Shown in pieces: positions 41,428-49,379 of a DNA stretch of 64,000 nt; position 1 is the first letter of the stretch, and each line of letters starts with the position of its first letter. The stretch spans positions 62,001-126,000 of the forward strand of contig OW569346.1 in NCBI GenBank assembly GCA_937625935.1, written 5' to 3'. Source of the DNA: Tetramitus jugosus (lineage: Eukaryota; Heterolobosea; Eutetramitea; Acrasida; Vahlkampfiidae). A model generated the notes under the pieces. It was not told the origin of the DNA and searched no databases. It was given only the letters and a program-made list of their open reading frames with translations. The position numbers and the translations under genes were made by a program.

Positions 41428-41707
41428 TGTAATCAAGTTCCATTGACTCAATTGAGATTTCACTAACATGTTGACACATGTAGATAGACACCAAACCTTG
41501 AAGGAAGTTGAAAGAAAATCCAAATTCGGACTCAAAGGAAGAGTGTGATTGATAGGTTGTGGAGTGTACTCTCAAAAGAAATTGAGGACATCACATTGAT
41601 GTTGCTTTTATTGCTCTATCCTTTGATTCGTCGTCAATATCACTTCACATTAGATTAACACCGTGGCCATAAGTGTGTTGCTTCCTTAGAGATCTCAAGA
41701 TGTATAG
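41428..41707. other. Intergenic region between convergent genes
   Basis: 280 bases between two convergent stops. Presumably both 3' ends lie here. No coding or RNA feature seen. Confidence 0.4.
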
Positions 41708-43120
41708 TTATTTGGTTGGTGCAAATAAACTTTTGTAGCCATACTTTGGAGCGTAATTTAATACAAATCCTTGATCATCCTTCTCTACAAATACACTAGC
41801 ACTCGGATACAGACCAGCGTCTTTCAATGTGATATCCCAATCATCGCACTGACTGAACTTCCTTCGTGGATATCGCGAACAAATCCGTATTCCATTCGTA
41901 TAGGAATTTGGAGCTGTTCCCACAACATTCACTCTCCACCAATGATGATAACCCAAACGATGGCGAATATCATCATCATCATCATTATCGTCGTTATTCT
42001 CATCCTTGAAGTTGCAATAATTGTCATTTGTTTCACACAGAGTGTAATCTTCATGTTCGTGCCCTGAGACATGATTTCCATGAGCCATCTGCATCACATA
42101 TTCACACACTTGTCTCACAGTATCACTTGAACAAAACTGTGCAGTGAACACTGTCCCATCAATCATGTGGACACGAACCATCATCGGCAAAGAATCATCC
42201 TCCCCAGCAGATTCATCACTCATCTTCATTTGACAATTCTTCTTTCGTAGAGAATAATAGGGAACATACAATACTTGTTCGTGTCGCTTCTTCACAATGC
42301 GACTCGGTCTCAATGGTGATTGATTCGATACGTTGGCAGCTGATCTCGTATCAATGTAACGAGTAAAGACGGCCCATGCTGAATTTCTCTTCTTCTTTCC
42401 ACGATTGGATGCTTGTTCTCTCAATTCCTCAATCATGATTCTTCTGCCTTCCATATCATCATTATCCACCTGTTCATTTTCACTTGCATTTGACTCCACA
42501 TTTTCTAGAGTATTGCTAGCATTGGCATGTGCTTGCTCAGGAGCATGGGTCTCTGAGAGTGGTAATGGTACTTGTCTCACATTCTCCTTCAAATGCTCTT
42601 GTTTAACAACACTTGATTGCTCTTCAACTAGAGTTGCTATTGAGGTGGAAACTTGATCTTGTTGTTGCTGTTGCTGTTGCGAAGAATCATCATTGTTTGA
42701 TGCAAACGAGGCCAAAATCTTTTCAAAAGTAGTCGCAGGACTATCCAGTATGGCAGCACTATGGTTGTTCAAAAGAGTGGAGATGGTTGTTGTGGCAGTG
42801 ATTGTATCATTGTTGGTAATGTTGTTTTGGTGATTGGTTAGAATGGTGGTTGTAGTGGTTGTGGTTGTTGTGAGAGTGGTGGTTGAAGGTGGAGTGATTG
42901 AAGCCAAAATTTCTTCGTCTGTGCTGGGAGTGAACCAACTGCCTGGTGGAGGTCGCTTGTGCATCCCTTGACCCCACTCTCTTCTCATATCAGCTCTCCA
43001 GCTGGTCACAGTCAAAGTGACCCCTGGATCCGAACGGTTTCCCGTAGGTGGTGTCGGAGTCGAACGATGTTTCTCCGTCATTTTTTGGCGGTACTCTGAG
43101 AGTTGGTCGCAAGGAAGCAT
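41708..43120 (-). CDS. UBX-domain protein (predicted p97/CDC48 adaptor)
   Basis: Predicted adaptor of the AAA ATPase p97/CDC48, 470 aa from the ATG at 43120; the frame's first codon at 43138 is TTG. The N-terminal half is disordered: Thr-rich, a TTTTT tract around residue 95, and Gln-rich near 160. A UBX-like ubiquitin fold fills the C-terminus. It begins MVRVHMIDGTVFTAQFCSSDTV and contains the R..P-type loop SRYPRRKFS, equivalent to the FPR loop that inserts into p97. It ends TLKDAGLYPSASVFVEK. An insertion (His/Asp/Asn-rich, about 40 residues) sits in the middle of the fold. No UBA or SEP domain is seen. The assignment rests on the domain pattern. Confidence 0.7.
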   Translation of the reverse strand: MLPCDQLSEYRQKMTEKHRSTPTPPTGNRSDPGVTLTVTSWRADMRREWGQGMHKRPPPGSWFTPSTDEEILASITPPSTTTLTTTTTTTTTILTNHQNNITNNDTITATTTISTLLNNHSAAILDSPATTFEKILASFASNNDDSSQQQQQQQDQVSTSIATLVEEQSSVVKQEHLKENVRQVPLPLSETHAPEQAHANASNTLENVESNASENEQVDNDDMEGRRIMIEELREQASNRGKKKRNSAWAVFTRYIDTRSAANVSNQSPLRPSRIVKKRHEQVLYVPYYSLRKKNCQMKMSDESAGEDDSLPMMVRVHMIDGTVFTAQFCSSDTVRQVCEYVMQMAHGNHVSGHEHEDYTLCETNDNYCNFKDENNDDNDDDDDIRHRLGYHHWWRVNVVGTAPNSYTNGIRICSRYPRRKFSQCDDWDITLKDAGLYPSASVFVEKDDQGFVLNYAPKYGYKSLFAPTK

Positions 43121-43349
43121 ATTGAATGAGAAAGACAAAGAAAAAAGTGTTGATGTGCTCTACTGTTTGTTTTTTTATATGAGATATATCTGCCAACAGA
43201 CAAAAAAAAAGACTAAGGCAAGATCAGGTGTGTTTTTTGTTTTTTGAGTTGGTGGTTTTTGTGCTTGTTTTCTGAACTGGAAGTCTCGGTTCTTTTTTGT
43301 TCAGGGACGGCAGAAAGACAAAACGAAAAAGATTAGAAAGACGGTTAAA

Positions 43350-44867
43350 ATGGTCTCAATGCGGGAGTCTTTTTCATCTTTCACGTGGCTGCACATTCTG
43401 TTGTTCAGTTTGTTTCCCATTGGTTTCACAATGATTCACTCCTTTTCTCACACGGTTCAATTGCCACTTCAAATTCAGAGCTTGTTGGGTGGTGATGAGA
43501 CAAGGACCAAGACCATGGTTGCCATTAGTTCCTTGTTCACTGCGGTCAGTGTTGCCATCTTTACTTTTTTTGCTGGGTTCTTATCTGATCATATGAAGAC
43601 AAAATTTGGTCGAAGGAAACCCTTCTTGTTGTTGGGTACTGTGGGCACTGTTTGTAGCTTTGTGTTGCGATACAATTTGTTTACTGGAAAGAGTGCATTG
43701 GGGCTCTTGTTGAACATTGTGCTACTGTGTGTTCAGGATGGAGCTCAAGCGTTGGCTGTAGTTGGTTTTTTGGCGTTGATACTCGACGTGTTTCAAAATG
43801 TTCACTACGGTTTCATTTCTGTGCTGTATGCGGTTGTGCATTTGATTGGAGCAGTGTTGGGTGCAATGCTGTTTGGAAGTTTTTTGGATACGACGCAACA
43901 TCCGACTTGGTTGGTGGTTGGATTGTGCTCATTTGTAGTTGTGATTACAATTGGAATGTTGTTCGTTCAGAGAGAGCCCGATAGGAATTATGCAAATCAA
44001 CTACAGTTTTCTTATGTAGTTTCAGACGAGGATACAGTTGTGGAAGATGATCTTCCAGTGCCGTCTCACCAAAGCAGCACCATTTCATCGTTTGTGCAGA
44101 GTGTGCCTGTTATGGTCTTTGAATATTTTAAGCCGCTCCAGAGTCGACATTTTCTGTTGCTTGTATCGAGTTTGGCATGCTTCTCATTGGCTGTTCACAT
44201 GTTTAAGCACATGTCTCTGTTTTACATTCGAGCAAAGTTTGTCTCTTCATTGGAAGAGGCCCAGAATGAATACATTTCCTATTGGTCGATGGTTTACCTG
44301 TCAGGCATTATTGGATCACTGATTCCTTTGAGTTTGATCCTGTTGCGAAGAGGAGAGAAGATTTTGATTTGTTTGTCTGGTGCCGCATTTGTCATATGTT
44401 GTATTATAGTTAGTGTAGCCAAAAAGTATCTGCTTGTTTGGTTGACAGCATTTATTGTTGGACCAGCTATTGTGAGTGTCTACTCGATTATTTTAGCAAT
44501 AGTTCTCAGCATCTCTGACGAATACAAGTATCATGCAACTGGAGTTTCTCTCTTTTATTTGGCTCACATGGGTGTGCAGGAACTAGCTAACCCACTTGGG
44601 GCATCACTAGTGTTTCCAATACCGCGTGCAGGATACTTTCTGTTGTTCTTTTTCTGTGGATTGTTCAGTGTCCTGTCGGCAGTACAGTTCCTACTAATGC
44701 GAGTACCAGAGAGTTACTCTTCAACAAATGTCATGCTAGCAATGAAGAGTAATGAGAATGGTAATTTGGGATTGCATGGTGATGAACAAGAAGAAATCCC
44801 ACAACAAGACGAAGAATCATACCAACAAGCAACAATCACCACTGAAGAAGAAGTACCCGATAGATAA
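43350..44867 (+). CDS. MFS transporter, sugar/cation-symporter-like
   Basis: Predicted secondary transporter of 505 aa with about 12 hydrophobic helices. Between helices 2 and 3 is the MFS signature (GFLSDHMKTKFGRRKPFLLLG), whose GRR(R/K)P form is typical of sucrose/GPH-type sugar:proton symporters. A long polar loop (residues about 210-245) separates the two six-helix halves. The C-terminal tail is acidic (EEQDEEIP-like and Gln-rich). Substrate cannot be read from sequence; a disaccharide or glycoside is a reasonable guess. It converges with the downstream gene, 42 bases between stops. Confidence 0.75.
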   Translation: MVSMRESFSSFTWLHILLFSLFPIGFTMIHSFSHTVQLPLQIQSLLGGDETRTKTMVAISSLFTAVSVAIFTFFAGFLSDHMKTKFGRRKPFLLLGTVGTVCSFVLRYNLFTGKSALGLLLNIVLLCVQDGAQALAVVGFLALILDVFQNVHYGFISVLYAVVHLIGAVLGAMLFGSFLDTTQHPTWLVVGLCSFVVVITIGMLFVQREPDRNYANQLQFSYVVSDEDTVVEDDLPVPSHQSSTISSFVQSVPVMVFEYFKPLQSRHFLLLVSSLACFSLAVHMFKHMSLFYIRAKFVSSLEEAQNEYISYWSMVYLSGIIGSLIPLSLILLRRGEKILICLSGAAFVICCIIVSVAKKYLLVWLTAFIVGPAIVSVYSIILAIVLSISDEYKYHATGVSLFYLAHMGVQELANPLGASLVFPIPRAGYFLLFFFCGLFSVLSAVQFLLMRVPESYSSTNVMLAMKSNENGNLGLHGDEQEEIPQQDEESYQQATITTEEEVPDR

Positions 44868-44909
44868 CAAATACAACTTAAATTATTTTACACATGAATA
44901 ATATTGTTT

Positions 44910-45635
44910 TCAGTGAATTCCCAGGATTCTTAGCGTAAAGTACGCTGTTAATGGTACAGTAATGTTATCTACATCACTCGGAGAGAATGCTTCTGCAACT
45001 GTGGCAACTGCACTAGCGACCAAATGAGCACCAATCAAGTATGCACTAGGCCATCCAAACACACAAAAATGCATCAGCAAGCCACCGAGGAACGAAGCAA
45101 TTAACATGACTCCACTACCCACATATGTCTTTTGTCGACCAAACGTCGTGTACTGCTGATTCTTGTTGCTCTCACCACCACCGAATCTCTCTCCAAAATA
45201 GGGTGCCAAGCCATCGCCAAAGCTCAATGTAGACAATGTGAGCACACCGATCCTTGTCATGAACAATTGAAATCCAATCACACACATCACAATCAAATAG
45301 TAGAGTGGCCCAGCCAACAACTCTCTAGGATCACCACTGCGAGACATGCTTCTCACATCATTATCCTCTCGGTCCGTGAGAAACAAGCCCTTGTACAATA
45401 GTACAATTGCATAAATGAGGGGAGCAGTCATTGCAAACATCCAACTGTATCCTTCACTACGATCGAAAAACTGCCATGTAAGCATCCAGGTTCCTGCCAA
45501 CACGTGGATCAGTTTGCGTGAGAGTTTCACTCCTACAATATTGTACTTGACAAGCATAGAACATGCAAAGGTGATTGATTTGACATAGATTATGGTGCCA
45601 ACAGTGGCAAGCAGATTATGAATAATGACACCCAT
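44910..45635 (-). CDS. Polyprenol/phytol kinase-like membrane protein
   Basis: Predicted CTP-dependent lipid kinase of the dolichol/phytol/farnesol kinase (VTE5/SEC59-like) superfamily, 241 aa and mostly membrane-embedded. Diagnostic segments are KLSRKLIHVLAGTW (the R-K-x-x-H motif), STLSFGDGLAPYFGERFGGG (the GDGxA site) and KTYVGSGVMLIASFLGG (the K-(S/T)-x-x-G-S motif). Six or so helices are visible. The known family phosphorylates long-chain isoprenoid alcohols in the endoplasmic reticulum or plastids; in a plastid-less amoeba, dolichol or farnesol salvage is more likely. The size matches short family members. Confidence 0.7.
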   Translation of the reverse strand: MGVIIHNLLATVGTIIYVKSITFACSMLVKYNIVGVKLSRKLIHVLAGTWMLTWQFFDRSEGYSWMFAMTAPLIYAIVLLYKGLFLTDREDNDVRSMSRSGDPRELLAGPLYYLIVMCVIGFQLFMTRIGVLTLSTLSFGDGLAPYFGERFGGGESNKNQQYTTFGRQKTYVGSGVMLIASFLGGLLMHFCVFGWPSAYLIGAHLVASAVATVAEAFSPSDVDNITVPLTAYFTLRILGIH

Positions 45636-46399
45636 CAGAAGGAATGTTTGATGTTCTTGAAAAAGCTTTTTTCCAGATCAAAATCGTTTTTGGCGCGCAG
45701 AAGGGTTTTCCTTTTTTGTTGCAGCGATCTGTGGAAAAAATGCAGACTTGAGAAAATGTGTATTTATGATTAAATGATTGTATCAGATAAATCTTTCAAT
45801 TGACAGCACCTCCTCCTTTCATACTTGCCCGGAGTACTCAGACCAAATTTTTTCAATCATCAGATCCGAGAAAAAACACTTTAGAAATCGAACTTCGTTC
45901 CAAAGATGTTCTGATACATTGGGAGTCCAGATATTCACCTCCTGCCTGTTTTGAATAAATTTGAATAACACATTGTCCTGTAAATTCGAACGTTACATTA
46001 ATTCTCCCACTAGGATTGGGGTCTATGAATAAATTTCACAGACCCCCTTCCTAGGGGGTCGTAAGAAATAATATCTGGGAGCTCCCATTGACACCTCAAC
46101 CTAGTCTCAGTTCGAACTTGACTATAAAATTACTCTCCATCCTCGATCTAAGCCTCAACAACACTTAGCAGACATGATTCATACATTATTTCAACTTTTA
46201 TTTTTTCTTTTTGTTGTTTCGATCCGATTGGGTACAGAGCATGGAATTAGTTATTGCTCATTAGAGCAGCTTGAACATATGATGATTATCACGAACACCA
46301 CCTTACCTTTTCCCACCTGTTGCACCTTATCCACATCAATGAAAATTTCTTCCTTGATATTTTATGAAAGACTGTTTCTTTTCATTGTCCTCTCCTGCT
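45636..46399. other. Gene-poor stretch with a short GGGGTC/GACCCC repeat
   Basis: 764 bases upstream of the accessory island. No convincing gene is present; an 85-codon frame at 46174-46431 overlaps the repeat copy and looks accidental. The only structure is the hairpin-forming cluster at 46018-46060. Confidence 0.5.
46018..46060. repeat. Three-part GGGGTC/GACCCC hairpin cluster
   Basis: GGGGTCT (46018-46024) can pair with AGACCCC (46040-46046). The overlapping GACCCCC (46041-46047) can instead pair with GGGGGTC (46054-46060) around a 6-base loop. Two mutually exclusive hairpins therefore share the central arm. It may be a transposon end or a chance G/C-rich spot in an AT-rich stretch. Confidence 0.35.
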
Positions 46400-46676
46400 T
46401 CACCATAGGAACTCTTGATACATCTTGGTAAGCTTCTTACTGACAGCATTGGCAGGATCACGTGGGCGTTGAAGGAAGCGCTTTGCTTCCATCTACACTG
46501 GCATGGATAGAAGATCCCGAAGCAAAGCTTCAGCATACGTCCCATTACAAAAAGCCTGTGTTGTACTTGTTGCACACACTTGACATTTTTAGTGCTCGTC
46601 CGAGCATGGCCTTGATGTCGTCCTCCGGCTTACCTTTGACACCATGGCGGACGGCCTTCTTGGTACAATCAACTTT
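46400..46676 (-). repeat. Repeat copy A (inverted, diverged)
   Basis: Read on the minus strand, this stretch matches about 47350-47635 with scattered substitutions. Shared phrases include CGTGGGCGT and GCATGGCCTTGATGTCGTCC. It is an inverted, truncated relative of the repeat at 47136-48125, and the two flank tRNA-Lys. It has no intact frame of its own. Confidence 0.7.
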
Positions 46677-46983
46677 TTACTTTAGGCCTCCGAAAAGTTA
46701 AAAAACGTTTTCAGTTTTCCTTTCCGTTCCGAATAATTCCCTGGGTAAAAGCACTTATTGGGTCGTACGAAACTTTGTTCAGGCTGATGTACTTCCTACC
46801 ATATGTATAATATCATAACAGAAAGAACAATGCTAGTAGGCTGTATTCAAGATACTGAAGATGCCAGAATGCAACTGCAACAATTATTGAGAGAGGGAGT
46901 AAAAAATGCTGATATACTACTAGCTGCCATTGATTATTTTCAATAACGCCTGCAGCAATTTTAAATCAATGCATCATGCGTTC

Positions 46984-46989
46984 AAAAAA
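46984..46989 (-). terminator. Pol III T-run after tRNA-Lys
   Basis: Six A on the plus strand give TTTTTT on the coding (minus) strand, six bases past the tRNA discriminator. Confidence 0.6.
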
Positions 46990-46995
46990 CGAGTT

Positions 46996-47068
46996 CGCCT
47001 TCCGGGGGGCTCGAACCCCCGACCGTTGGGTTAAAAGCCCAACGCTCTACCGACTGAGCTAGGGAGGC
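46996..47068 (-). tRNA. tRNA-Lys (anticodon TTT)
   Basis: Minus-strand gene starting GCCTCCC at 47068. The D arm is GCTCAGTCGGTAGAGC. The anticodon stem TTGGG/CCCAA encloses loop CTTTTAA, with TTT at 47035-47033. The T arm is GGGGG-TTCGAGC-CCCCC and the acceptor 3' strand is GGAAGGC. All arms pair except one C-A mismatch in the acceptor stem. Variable region is short (class I). No intron. Repeat copies A and B lie on either side in opposite orientation. Confidence 0.93.
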
Positions 47069-47071
47069 TTC

Positions 47072-47077
47072 TATATA
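47072..47077 (-). promoter_or_regulatory. TATA-like element upstream of tRNA-Lys
   Basis: TATATA begins three bases upstream of the tRNA-Lys 5' end on the minus strand, within an AT-rich leader. It is closer to the gene than the box before tRNA-Leu, so its role is uncertain. Confidence 0.3.
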
Positions 47078-47135
47078 CAATTAAATTTCGTTGATTAATG
47101 GCCGAAAAATACACTAAAAACGCAAACGCCGATGA

Positions 47136-48125
47136 AAAAACGAACACACACCCCTGTTGTGCGATGACTCTCCCAAAGCTGCCTTGGCCAAGAAGATTGG
47201 CTTGGATTTTGGTGATTTGCTCACCAGGGTCCAAGTCATCAAGAAGGGCCCCAAGAGGTTTGTTGCGTGGGTAACTGTTGTTGATGACAACATTTACCCA
47301 TTTGTTGAAACCTTCAACCGCAACAAGAAGATGAGTGGCTGCAAGGCAGCACTCAAGCACAACGTCGATTGTGCCAAGAAGGTCGTCCTCCACGGAGTCA
47401 AAGGTAAGACGGAGGACGACATCAAGGCCATGCTCGGCACAACAAAGGTCAAGAATGTGCTCAAGAAGCACAACACTGCCTTTGTTGTGATGGAGTCTGA
47501 AACGTATGCCGAAGCTTTGCTTCGGAACGTTCAAGCCATGCCAGTGGAGGTGGAAGCAAAGCGCTTCCTTCCACGCCCACGTGACCCTGTCAAGGCAGTC
47601 AGCAAAAGGCTGACCAAGATGTACCAAGAGCTCCTGGCTGTGGTGGGCGACCTGCGCCACCAAGTCAGTGTGTTAAAAGAAATGGCTTCCGTCAACCGGA
47701 TTCCCTTCGCGTCCCCGTCTCCAAGGACGCCGGACCGAATCTCCGAATTCGAACCTTCGACTCCGTCTACGACCGATGACTGGGAGTCGATCATGCCGGA
47801 GTCCCGCCCCGCCACTTCAACTACGGTCATCCAAGAGCCAACCAACACCATTGATGAGGATGCTCGTAACAGAGCAATCCTCGAGCTAGTATTGAACACC
47901 TCCGAGGTGTTCAAGAAAGCCAAGAAAGAGATTGCTGCCCGAGCAATCATGGTGGACCGCAATATCTGTAGTCGGCATCCCTCAATTTATCGGCTTCCCA
48001 AAATACACATCGGCATCCCCGAAAAATTTTATCCCAAAACTATTGATCAATACAATCAACAAACCATGAAACATCCCAGGTCGAAAAACCTTGGAGGAGA
48101 ACCGTTTGACATGAAAGAAGCTTGA
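47136..48125 (+). CDS. Repeat copy B: frame of an unrecognised repeat-borne protein, lacking a start codon
   Basis: An open frame of about 329 codons after a TGA at 47133-47135, with no ATG until codon MSGCKAALKH at 47331. The 5' end may be truncated or need splicing. The protein is basic and Lys/Val-rich at first (LLTRVQVIKKGPKRFVAWVTVV). It continues into a segment with RLTKMYQELLAVVGDLRHQ and a Pro/Ser-rich linker, and ends in a Lys/Pro-rich tail. I do not recognise the family. Codon usage is GC-richer (AAG, GTC, GCC) than neighbouring genes, suggesting a recent arrival. Related copies are at 46400-46676 (inverted) and 54958-55397 (direct, degraded); the family boundary is near 47960. An ORF1-type protein of a retroelement is one possibility. 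Confidence 0.45.
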   Translation, partial: KNEHTPLLCDDSPKAALAKKIGLDFGDLLTRVQVIKKGPKRFVAWVTVVDDNIYPFVETFNRNKKMSGCKAALKHNVDCAKKVVLHGVKGKTEDDIKAMLGTTKVKNVLKKHNTAFVVMESETYAEALLRNVQAMPVEVEAKRFLPRPRDPVKAVSKRLTKMYQELLAVVGDLRHQVSVLKEMASVNRIPFASPSPRTPDRISEFEPSTPSTTDDWESIMPESRPATSTTVIQEPTNTIDEDARNRAILELVLNTSEVFKKAKKEIAARAIMVDRNICSRHPSIYRLPKIHIGIPEKFYPKTIDQYNQQTMKHPRSKNLGGEPFDMKEA

Positions 48126-49379
48126 AACGTATTTCTGAACAATGGTTGGATGGCCGTCACTTCCGCCCAGGGGATTCAAGGAGTGACAACTGACTTTGAC
48201 ACCGCCGTCATCCAAACGGACTAATGATTTTCAAACTCGTAACAAAGATGAAAAACACTGGTCTACGCCATATGTTTCGAACCTCACCTACATCTGAGCA
48301 GAGAAATAAATGGTGCGCCGGGAGTGCGAAGGTTCATTGCCCATTGGCCTACAGTACCAAGCCTAACATCACTGTTGATGTAGGAATAGGCTCAATCGAT
48401 TTCTTGGAATATTGCGCTGAGAGAAAAATTCTAATTACCAAGGGTCTAATCCTCAACACTACAGAGAGATATGTTGCGACCAAACACTGGCAATTCTTGG
48501 ACGGCCGCGATGAATTCATGCAAAAGGGATATATGGCATCTCTGCGAATTTTCTTAACTGGGAGCAAATGTGTAAGTATCACCATTTGATGACGAAATCT
48601 TTATGATTACATTGTCTAGATTCCTCGCCCATGATGGACCAGGGATGAATTGCACAGTAAAATGGTCGTATAGAGGGATAATGGTTTGAAGAAAACAGGG
48701 AACCCAGCGGATATGATTTCGAAGATCATTTTCACAAGCCGCCGAGAGGAGTGTTGAAATGTTGATGGTTCAATTGAAAGTAAGTCGTTTCATGTCAGCA
48801 GCACACCATCACCAGTATTGTAGAAGAATTTCAATACAGTTGATCTCATTGACAGAAGATTCATCAACAACATTGAAAAATTGGAGAGCAAATATCATGA
48901 CGGATGTTGTAGCAAGTAGTGACGCAGCAATCAGCCGCGGCTCACAGGTTTTGGATTTGTCCTCTTCCGGGGAGTTCTTAGTGAATGTTTGCAAGTTGCT
49001 CAAGAGGGAGTTTTTTCGGAGAGCAACACCACCGTTTGAATTGATGACTTGTAGGATGCCGATAATCCGTCCTGTGGGATGCCGCCTATAGATATTGCAT
49101 TACGTGTGTAGAACTTCAATGAATTTGTTGATAGTTCAACGAATTCTTGTAGGCTTCGCAGGTAACATCTTCAAAAAAAAGTGCAATTCACACGAGTACT
49201 ACATAAGAGCGACCCAGTAGTGTACAAATGATTCTTAGAACAAAACATTCACAATGATATACTGTCATCATTCTGTAAGCACGGTTATGATTATGCTGCT
49301 ATCCTGTAGTGAAACACGAGTGCCAGTGTTTCTCCTTGAGTATCACATCGTACACATTCTGACATGCTTGAATATCAGT
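48126..49379. other. Degraded accessory stretch without clear genes
   Basis: Short frames at 48224-48589 (121 codons) and 48759-49091 (110 codons) are present but show no domain, signal peptide or known motif. The second begins with an ATG but looks composition-driven. Likely decayed mobile DNA between two elements. Confidence 0.4.

Noticed and set aside
46174-46431. 85-codon frame starting with a hydrophobic stretch, possible small secreted protein
   Set aside because: It overlaps repeat copy A in antisense and loses coherence after the first 20 residues.
47031-47663. 210-codon minus-strand frame antisense to repeat copy B
   Set aside because: It runs through the tRNA-Lys gene and is the mirror of the plus-strand frame; composition suggests a shadow.
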